A program made the position numbers and the translations under genes. This document shows positions 37,170 to 45,968 of a stretch of DNA of 64,000 nucleotides, in pieces. Each line of letters starts with the position of its first letter. Within the stretch, counting starts at the first letter, position 1. Source of the DNA: Dipteris shenzhenensis (taxonomy: Eukaryota > Polypodiophyta > Polypodiopsida > Gleicheniales). The notes under the pieces were generated by a model, which made no database searches, was not told where the DNA came from, and worked only from the letters and a program-made list of their open reading frames with translations. The DNA is taken from NCBI GenBank assembly GCA_047967505.1, contig CM106538.1; one strand, given 5' to 3'.

Positions 37170-39300
37170 CGTCCATCTCTCTCACTCTTCTCTCTCTCTC
37201 TTTCCTCTCCGCTCTAGTCTACGTTTCCTCTCATCTTAGTCTACTCTCTCCCCTCCTCTTCATTTCCCCTCTCTCTCTCTCTCTCCCACTCTCTCCTCAC
37301 CTTTTCTCTCTCTCTCACTTGCACTCCCCACTCTCTCTCCCCACTCTCTCTCTCACTTGCCGTGGCCTCCCCCCTCTCTCTCTCTCCCTCCCCTCTCTCT
37401 CGCGTACCGGCCTCCCCCCCCCTCTCTCTCTCCCCCCCTCTCTCCCTCTCGCTGCCGCGGCAGCGGCCTGCCCCCCTCTCTCTCTCTCTCCCCCCCTCCC
37501 TCTCTTTCGCTGCCGTGGCAGTGGCCCCCCCTCTCTCTCTCTCTCCCCCCTCTCTCTCGCTGCCGCACCTCCCCCCTTCTCTCTCTCTCCCCCTTCTCTC
37601 TCGCTGCGGTGGCAGCGGCCCCCCTCTCTCTCTCTCCCTCCCCCTCTCTCTCGCTGCCGCGCCCCCCTTCTCTCTCTCCCCCCTCCTCTCTCGTTGCCGC
37701 GGCAGCGGCCCCCCCTCCCCTTCTCTCTCTACCCCTCCTCCTCTCCCCCCCTTCTCTCTCTCTCCCCCCCTTCTCTCTCGCTGCCACGGCAGCGGTCCCC
37801 CCTTCTCTCTCTCTCCCTCCCCCTCTCTCTCGCTGTCGCGCCCCCTCTCTCTCTCCCCCCCTCCTCTCTCGCTGCTGCGACAGCGGCCCCCCCTCTCTCT
37901 CTCCCCTCCCTCCCCTCCCTCTCCCCCCCCCTCCTCTCCCCCCCTCTCTCCGCTGCCGCGACAGCGGCCTCCCCCCCTCTCTCTCTCCTCCCCCCCCTTT
38001 CTCTCCCCCCCTCCTCTCACTGCCGCGGCAGCGGCCCCCCCTCCTCTCTCTCTCTCCCTCCCCCCCTCTCTCGCTGCTGCATCCCCCCTTCTCTCTCTCC
38101 CCCCCCTCCTCTCTCGCTGCCGCGGCAGTGACCCCCCCTCTCTCTCTCCCTCCCCTCCCCTCCCTCTCCCCCCCCTCCCTCTCCCCCCCCTCTCTCTCTC
38201 TCCTCCCCCCCTTTCTCTCTCTCCCCCCCTCTCTCTCGCTACCCCCCCCTTCTCTCTCTCCCCTCCCTCTCTCGCTGTCGCGGCAGCGGCCCCCCCTCTC
38301 TCTCTCTCTCCCTCCCCTCTCTCTCGCTGCCGCGCCCCCCCCTTCTCTCTCTCCCCCCTCCTCTCTCGCTGCCGCGGCAGTGGCCCCCCCTCTCTCTCCC
38401 TCTCCCCCTCTCTCCGCTGCCGCGGCAGCGGCCTCCCCCCTCTCTCTCTCTCTCCCCCCTCTCTCTCTCCCCCCCTCTCTCTCGTGCTGCCACGCCCCCC
38501 CTTCTCTCTCTCCCCCCCTCCTCTCTCACTGCCGTGGCAGCGGCCCCCCCTTTCCTCTCTCCCCCCCTCCTCTCTCGCTGCCGCGGTAGCTGCCCCCCCT
38601 CTCTCTCTCTCCCTCCCCCTCTCTCTCGCTGCCGCACCCCCTCCCCTTCTCTCTCCGTTCCCCTCCTCTCTCGCTGCCGCGGCAGCGGCCCCCCTCTCTC
38701 TCTCCCCCCTCCCTCTCCCCTCCCTCTCTTCGCTGCCGTGGTAGCGGCCTCCCCCCCTCTCTCTCTCTCCTCCCCCCTTTCTCTCGCTGCCCCCCCCTTC
38801 TCTCTCTCCCCCCCCTCCTCCTCTCTCGCTGCCGTGGCAGTGGCCCCCCCTCTCTCTCTCTCCCTCCCCCTCTCTCTCGCTGCCGCGTCCCCCCTCCTCT
38901 CTCCCTCCCCCTCTCTCTCGCTGCCACGCCCCCCTTCTCTCTCTCCCCCCCCTTCTCTCTCGCTGCCGCCTCTCTCTCTCCCCTCCCCTCCCCCCCCCTC
39001 CCCCCCCCCCTCCCTCTCCCCCCTCTCTCCGCTGCCGCGGCAGTGGCCTCCTCCCCCTCTCTCTCTCTCCCCCCCTCTCTCTCGCGCTGCCGCGGGCAGC
39101 GGCTTCCCCCTCTCTCCCCTCTCTTCCCCCCCCCTTTCTCTCCCCCCCCCTTTCTCTCCCTCTCTTTCCCTCCCCTTCTCTCCTCTCTCCCCCTCTCTCT
39201 TCTCTCTCTCTCTTTTGCTGCCGAAGCAGCAAGACTCTCTCTCTTATAATCTCTCTCTAAAAGTCTTTCCTTCACTTTTCTCTCTCTAAGTTCTCTCTCT
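37170..39300. repeat. CT-rich minisatellite with palindromic GCTGCCGCGGCAGC boxes
   Basis: Plus-strand runs of (CT)n and C6-C8 alternate with a GC box, most often GCTGCCGCGGCAGC (a perfect palindrome) or the half box GCTGCCGC. Boxes recur every 40-80 bp, more than twenty times, for example near 37450, 37510, 37600, 37690, 37870, 37950, 38020, 38120 and 38275. The last, degenerate box (GCTGCCGAAGCAGC) is near 39218. The strand asymmetry keeps all frames open (Pro/Leu/Ser on one strand, Arg/Gly/Glu on the other), which is not evidence of coding. Confidence 0.93.
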
Positions 39301-39539
39301 ATAATAAAATTTCAAAGAATACAAATTTTAAAAAAAGTACCTGGAAAAAAGTTGAGATCTATGCTTGTGCTTGCTTTTGCTCTTCCTCCTCTTTTTGCTT
39401 CTCCTCTTGCTCTTCCTTGTTGAAATGAGAGAAACAATGAGAGCAGGAGAGTATATATAAGAAAAACTAGGGTTTTAAGTGCTTCTCTCTCATTGGTCCT
39501 TCTATAACATTATCTCCTCTCCCATTGGCCTCTCTATTA
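39301..39539 (+). promoter_or_regulatory. Possible promoter: TATA box and telobox-like motif
   Basis: TATATATAAG at about 39452-39461 is followed by AACTAGGGTTTT, which contains the plant telobox (AAACCCTAG in reverse), and then by pyrimidine-rich sequence. This TATA plus telobox plus TC arrangement is common in plant promoters. No coding frame follows directly; the nearest downstream gene on this strand is the transposase at 41487. Confidence 0.3.
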
Positions 39540-40490
39540 GATTATCTTCTCTCTCTCCCACCCACTCCCATCCTCCCACCCCATTCCCACCTCCCACCCC
39601 CATCCTCCCCCACCCCACCCCCCCACCCCACCCATCTCCCACTCCCATCCTCCCACCCCATCCCCTCCCACTCCCCTCACCCCACCCCCACCCCCCCCTT
39701 TCCCACTCCCACTCCCACTCCCATTCTCCCACCCACCCCATCCTTCCCACCTCCACCTCTCACTCCCACTCCCATCCCTCCCACCCCACCCCTCCCCCCC
39801 CATTCCCACTCCCATTCCCACTCCCACTCCCATTCAATGAAGAAATAAGAATAAGAGATACGAATAGAAATGAAGAAATAAAAATAAAAGAAAAAACATG
39901 GACAATAGAACTGGAAATAGAAATAGAAATGGAGAAATAAAGGTGAAGAAATAAGATAAAAGAAAATAGAAATGAAGACAATAGAAATAGAAACTAGCCA
40001 TGGGGAAATAAAAACATAAGAAAAATGGAAATAGAAAGAGAAATAGAAATAGGGGAAATAAAACAAATACAGAAAAATGGAACATAGACAGAAAACTGAA
40101 GAAATAAAATAAAAGAAACTAGGAATAAAATAAATGATAGATAGCACATAAGAATAAAAGAAATAGGAATAAAAACCCCCACCTCCCCCATTCCCACTCC
40201 CTCTCCCACTCACACTCCCATTCTCCCACCCCCACCCCCACCTCCCCCATGCCCACTCCCTCTCCCACTCCCACTCCCATTCTCCCACCCCCACCCCCAC
40301 CTCCCCCATTCCCACTCCCTCTCCCACTCCCACTCCCATCCTCCCAACCCCACCCCCACCGCCCCAATTCCCACTCCCTCTCCCACTCTCCCTTTCTCCC
40401 ACTACCACCCTCCCACACTCCCTTTCTCCACTTTCCCACTCTCCCTTTCTCCCACTACCACCCTCCCAACTATCAATTCCACTATTACTT
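39540..40490. repeat. CCCACT-rich arrays flanking an A-rich purine block
   Basis: Two blocks of (TCCCAC)n-type repeat (39540-39838 and 40178-40470) flank an AAATAGAAATA-type purine block (39838-40177). The minus strand therefore reads GGGAGTGGGAGTGGGA over hundreds of bases, a strong G-quadruplex pattern. The open frames here are products of this composition. Confidence 0.9.
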
Positions 40491-40549
40491 ATGAATTCTA
40501 ATTAAAACTATTACTTAAATAAATGATATTACTTGAAAACACTCATAGG

Positions 40550-41375
40550 ATTTAAGGTTTAGGATTTCGTGGTTTGGGTTTAGGATTTGGGGTTTGGTGA
40601 GTTAGGGTTTAGAGTTTGTGAGTTAGGAATTAGGGTTTGTGAGTTAGGGTTAGGGTTTAGGGTTTGTGAGTTAGGGTTTAGGGTTTGGTGGTTTGGATTT
40701 AGGGTTTGGGGGGTAGGGTTTAGGGTTTAGGGTTTAAGATTTGGGAGTTAGGGTTTAGGATTCAAGGTTTGAGGGTTAGGGTTTGGGGGTTAGGGTTTAT
40801 AGTTTAGTGTTTGGGTTTAGGGGGTAGGGTTTAGGGCTTAGGGTTTGGGGGTTAGGGTTTAGGATTTAGGGTTTAGGGTTTAGGGTTTAGGGGTTAGGGT
40901 TTAGGGTTTAGGGTTTGGGGGTTAGGGTTTAGGGTTTGGGAGTTAGAGTTTAAGGTTTAGGGTTTAGGGTTTAGGGTTTAGGGTTTGGGAGTTAGGGTTT
41001 AGGATTTGGGGGTTAAGGTTTAGAGTTTAGGGTTTGGGGGTTAGGGTTAAGGGTTTAGGGTTTAGGGTTTAGGGTTTAGGAGTTAGGGTTTAGGGTTTAG
41101 AGTTTAGGGTTTGGGAGTTAGGGTTTAGGGTTTGGGGGTTAGGGTTTAGGGTTTGGGAGTTAGGGTTTAAGGTTTGGGGGTTAGGGTTTAGGGTTTAGGG
41201 TTTAGGGTTTGGGAGTTAGGGTTTGGGGTTTAGGGGTTAGGGTTTACGGTTTAGGGTTTGGGGGTTAGGGTTTAGGGTTTAGGGTTTAGGGTTGTTATTG
41301 GTTAGGGTTGAGGGTTTAGGGTTGTTTTGGTTTAGGGTTTAGGGTTTAGGGTTTAGGGTTGTTATTGGTTTACGG
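40550..41375 (+). repeat. Degenerate telomere-type (TTTAGGG)n array
   Basis: About 0.8 kb of TTTAGGG units mixed with variants such as GGTTTGGGGGTTAGGG and GAGTTAGGG. The G-rich strand is the plus strand. Pure runs are only two to five units long. It lies inside element 2 directly upstream of the transposase, so it is an interstitial array and not a chromosome end. It ends in TTGGTTAGTGTCTAATTAAA. Confidence 0.95.
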
Positions 41376-41486
41376 TTGTTATTGGTTAGTGTCTAATTAA
41401 ATTTTCAAACAAGTTCTAGATTTTTAAATCATTAATAAAGTAGATTATTGAGAAGAGACTAATGTTCTTTATAATGGTTGTTACAG

Positions 41487-44400
41487 CTTGTTTGCAAAGG
41501 AAACTCACAAAGGAGATGGCTACAAAATTTATTCCGGGGATGGAGGTGATTTTATGTTGCAAAAGAGAAGTAGTTATATTTGCTACAATCCATGAAAGTG
41601 ATCCAAATTCTATTTGTCACTTTAGAAGACTTGGCGAAGATAAGGTGGCGGTTATCGTATCAAGGATTCTTAGTGCACATGTTGAGCTAAAGCATAAGTG
41701 TGGGGATATGGAAATCCTTGGAGATGTTATGCCCTATAATACTTCCAACAAAGCATTTATTGCATGGGACAGAGATGAGACTTATCCAACACAGGTCATC
41801 AGGATTACAAAGTGCATATCTTTGGATTTTAGAGTGGGAGATATTTTACAAATGTTATCATTTGCAAATAAGTATGAAGGTCAAGTCTTGGGATTTGAAC
41901 AAGTTGAACACTGGACATTTGCGTAGATGAGAATTCAAAAAGTTACTGATGATGGTATGGATGATAACTCAATGTCATTGGATGGTCCCTACTATGAGGT
42001 AGGTAAGGATTTGAGATGGAGCATGCAATTTTTAAAGATTGGAAAGACTCGGCATGTGGTTTTTAATGATAAACATAATGTATACTACAACATCAAAGAA
42101 TTGAAAGAATATGCCAATGTACCAAGCTCTATTCCTTCAGAGATGGATGATTCCAATGCACTCAACTATAGCACTGACGTCTTATCAGAAGTCGATGAGT
42201 TCATTGGTACCGAGAAAGAAAAATATTTCACAAGTGATGCCTTATCCGGGGTGGATGAGTTCATGCACATTGAGAACTTGGGCAAAGATGTCAAAAGTGT
42301 TATATTTTCAAGCATGGATGGCTTCATGGATACTGATAAAGTTCTTGGAGTCAAAGCAGGTAACTATGGAATTATGGAAATCGTGCACGATAGTATAATG
42401 AGTGATGTTCTCTCTGGAGTAGAGGAGTTTCAAGACTATGGAGTTATGAAATCCATAGAAAGTGCATCAATGAGCGATGTTCTCTCAGGAATAAATGAGT
42501 TTGAAGATCATTCTGCACACTCTATCACCATTGACTATGGAGTTATGAAATCCATAGAAAGTGCATCAATGAGTGATGTTCTCTCAGGAATAGATGAGTT
42601 TGAAGATCATTCGGGACACTCTAATGCCATTGTGACAAGTGGTTCTACGATTGTATCAAAAGTAGGGATGAGATCAACAAAGGACTATTCGATGTTTGAC
42701 TTTGACTGTGAACTTGTAAATGTTACAAATGGTTTGACGAATGTATCAAAAGCAAGGATGACATCAACAAAGGAATATTCAGTATTTGACTGTCAGAGTG
42801 ATAAGATCAAGGATGAAACATCTCATGAAAACAACGTGACAAATAAATCTTACAAGGAGAACTACACAAATCCAAATAAGAATGTACAGAAGGTCCCAAA
42901 ACGGACATACAGATGCATGAAAAGACAACGAGTGCAGGCAGATCCAGAAAAGCAACCAAAGAGAATAAGAGTAATGAATGAAGATGTTATGCTAAAAGCA
43001 ATGCGATCTACATGCTGTAAGCATACATGTATGCGATCCATTAACTTACATGACATCAAGGGTTGTAGAGAACATGTCTGGCAAAGGAAAGGAAGCAAAA
43101 GAAATGAATACCTACTCACAAGATTGTCTTGCTTTCTTGTAAATGATAAGAGAAGGCGAAGTTCAGGACATCAAATAAGGCCTCTTATAAATGGAAAAAG
43201 TATATGCAATAATGCATATCGCATTATTACAGGATTATCACATGGCACATATTGGAATTTGGCTAATAAAGCAAAGTATGGAGTTAAATTTAACATTCAT
43301 GGAAACATAGGAAGGCCCAAAACAAGAGCCTCAACGGTTGCGGCAACAGCAATTTTAAAAGATTACATTTATGAAAATGCTTTACCGCAACCCCACCTAT
43401 CAGAAATGCATCTTCTGATAGGTTTGACCAAAAAAGAAGTATTTAACTCTATTGGAGAAACACAGAGGCAAAGAGGGCATGCACCGGCATCTTTTCATAC
43501 TTTGTATACTCTTTGGAAAAAAAGCTTTGGACATGTTAAAATCCCAAAGAGGCAAAAAATGTCAAAGTGCAACGACTGTGATGATCTAAAGCGAGCACTT
43601 GAGAGTGCAACATCTCCAGAACAAAAAGAAGCTTACAAAAGAAAGAGAGAATTTCATCATGGACTTGTTCGACATTCTAGAATAAAATATGCATTTTGGA
43701 AGGAGCAAGCTATTTCTCACCCAAATGAGTACATGTGCATTACTGTAGATGGTATGGATCAAAATACAACAACATTACCTCGATTCGTTAACACTACAAG
43801 GCAAATACTTTTTAAAGACACATCTATGTGGAGTGTTAGTGCACGGATTTAAGTTTTTTGCAGACATATGGATTGATTCCTTGCATCTACACGATAGCAA
43901 TCAAGTGTTGTAACATCCGTTATGAAGGCAATTCACAATGTACATGCAGAAAAAGGTCGCCTACTAGCAACTTTGAGAGTACAAGCAGACAATTGCGGAT
44001 GAGAGAATAAGAATGTACTCTTCTTTGCATTTTGCTCAATGCTAATTGCTCATAGAATCTTCAATGAGATTGAAGTTGGGTTTTTGTTGGTTGGGCACAC
44101 ACATGAGGATATCGATCAGGTATTTAGCACAGTTTCAAGAGAACTAAAACACAAGGACATGGAGACAATGGATGACTTGATAAGAAAATGTGGGAGGCAA
44201 GTTGGTGGCCATAAGGAAGGAACACTCAATGGTTGAGAGGATGTATGATTGGAAGAGCTTTATTCTACCTTTCATACAAAAAGGTGGTGATGCCCTGATT
44301 GGTCATAGCGCTCCACACTATTTTCGATTTTTCTTAAAGGATGAAAAACCAGTGATGCAATGGCAACACTATTCTCTTGATACAAAATGGGAACTTGAAG

Positions 44401-45202
44401 AACCTTAATCTCTCTTAACTTCAATCCCGAGCAAAGAAATGCATCCAACATGGGCTCCTATAAAAGAATTCAGCGAGAAATCCAAAGGTGAAATAGAAGG
44501 CTTAAAAGCTTTTATTGCATACAAAGAGGAAATGCTCCTGAGATTTCCTGATTGGAAGCCCTCTTGGAAGGAACACACTACTGTTGTAATTAGCAAGACC
44601 TACCAATTGATAAAGGACCTTGCAAAAATGCGAGAAGATGATATTAAGGCAGAACGGCCTTTATTTTGGCCAAATGTTGGTAATGACTTGCGTCAGCATG
44701 TGGTCTCTTTGAAAATGAGTTTGAATCGTTGCTCCCACGTCCATATTGTGGACCCAAGAAGAGAGAGTTTATGCCACAAATAGACATAGATGTCCATTGT
44801 TTTGTTGCAGTTCGACCATCGGATGATGAACATGAGAACGTGAAGTTTTGGGTTGCGAAAGTAGTTGACGTGAGCATGGATGACCGGGGGAGAGCTACAA
44901 CATTTACAGCGGCATGGTATGAGCCAAGGGGCAGGAAGGAGAACCAAGATAACAGTACATTGTATAGTAGTTGTCTGAAAAAGGAATGGGTCCCAAACCA
45001 TGAAGCAATTTCAAGACTTTCCACAGAGACAATCATAGAATCCTGGAAATCAAGGTCAAAGAAAACAAAGAAGCACATGGGGTATGATGTAGAAGACAAA
45101 ATAAAATTACCGCAACCAATTATTACGCACATTACAGAGTTCACAAAGATGCTCACCCAGGAGGAAGTAGAAGGAGATAGCGCAAATGAAGAATGCCCAT
45201 GA
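41487..45202 (+). pseudogene. DUF7869-type transposase-like gene, copy 2 (disabled)
   Basis: Opens after an acceptor-like ttacag at 41486; first ATG of the shared frame at 41516. Same order as copy 1: N-terminal PGMEVILCCKREVV domain, six LSG(V/I)(D/E/N)EF-type acidic repeats including an in-frame 99-bp duplication (42434 and 42533), a basic Cys-containing region, then VDGMDQ, QADNC, ENKN, GHTHEDIDQVFS and the C-terminal FWVAKVVDV...WYEP domain. Stop TGA is at 45200-45202. Disablements: TAG at 41924-41926 (CAG in copy 1), a deletion of about 13 nt near 43795, a compensating insertion near 43905, TGA after QADNCG, a frameshift near 44220, TAA near 44406 and a frameshift near 44700. The gene occupies the right end of element 2 and is presumed to have encoded its transposase. 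Confidence 0.82.
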
Positions 45203-45942
45203 TAACACCATTCAAATATCGAGAAAGAGTGAAGGTGGTGGTGGTTGTCAGATGAGAGTGAATGAAGATGGCACCCAAGCGACAAGTGACGATAGAAAGG
45301 ACATTCTGAACAAGCAAATGTTTGGATCGCTCATTTCTGTGATCATGATAGAAAAACAAGCAAATGTTTGGATCGCCCATTTGTACTAAACTCATTGTAA
45401 AGGAAAAATTAAATTATTGAAAAGGCCACAGGAGATCCTTTGTACAAAGACTCATCCAGAGCAATATTTGTTGTAGAACTTATGACATGATAATGTAAAA
45501 TTGCAAGCATAGCTATTGCTATTTTTTGGAGTACAAAAGAGGCTTCCATCATGTCTCATGTCTATATAAACCTTTTAATTTCTTGAATATTCAAGAGTGT
45601 TATAGTTTTCTGCAGTGAAAGTAAAAAGAGTCTTACAGGTCTCTTATGTATACATTTTTAAAATGTTGTGAATCCTCAATAGCATGGTGTTTCATGGATT
45701 TAAACTAATAACTCGGATTTTTTATTTTAAGAATATGATTCTTATAAACAAGAAATACAAATTTAGGATTTAATAGTAGTTTTTGCATTATTTGTACAAC
45801 ATTGTAGAGAGATATTTTGAAATGTCTTATGTGAAAATGATAGTGCCAGAAAGTAAACTTTTGATTCTCGAATGACAGTTTCATAAAGTAAACTTTTCAT
45901 TTGGGAAGGATTTTAAGGAATAGTCTAAAAGTAGACATATGA
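45203..45942. other. 3' flank and right subterminal region of element 2
   Basis: No gene. 'acaagcaaatgtttggatcg' is repeated at about 45311 and 45356. The stretch 45500-45565 is related to the flank of copy 1. Two subterminal units (aaagtaaacttttgatt and aaagtaaacttttcattt...ggaaggat) lie at about 45850-45915, followed by tagtctaaaagtag, an inverted partner of the left end. Confidence 0.6.
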
Positions 45943-45968
45943 GTCCAAAATTAATGAAATAAGTGTTT
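45943..45968 (-). repeat. Right terminal inverted repeat of element 2
   Basis: 26 bp starting GTCCAAAATTAATGAAAT and ending AAGTGTTT, an exact reverse complement of 27332-27357. The next two bases, TC, also precede the left end. Beyond them antisense Copia RT begins. Confidence 0.9.

Larger units (their letters stand above)
27332..45968. mobile_element. Element 2: complete 18.6-kb DNA transposon with TIRs
   Basis: Both ends carry a perfect 26-bp inverted repeat (27332-27357 and 45943-45968; outer tip AAACACTTATTT). The dinucleotide TC flanks both ends, consistent with a 2-bp target duplication. Removing the element and one TC restores an uninterrupted Copia-1 reading frame, which fixes the borders at base resolution. 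Contents from left to right: subterminal hairpins, a small minus-strand ORF, a minus-strand ParB/methyltransferase/Ulp1-like gene, a duplicated leader-like region, CT minisatellite, C-rich arrays, telomere-like array, a plus-strand DUF7869-type transposase gene, and right subterminal repeats. The superfamily is not certain; the transposase type and 2-bp duplication are the best clues. Confidence 0.85.

Noticed and set aside
37139-39289. Open frames of 130-660 codons rich in Pro/Leu/Ser or Arg/Gly/Glu
   Set aside because: They are translations of a CT/GA minisatellite open in several frames on both strands. Composition alone explains them.
39479-40494. Open frames rich in Pro/His or Gly/Trp/Glu
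   Set aside because: Products of the CCCACT-type repeat, with no conserved domain.
40550-41375. A true chromosome end
   Set aside because: The array is degenerate and lies between genes of one transposon whose two ends are both mapped.
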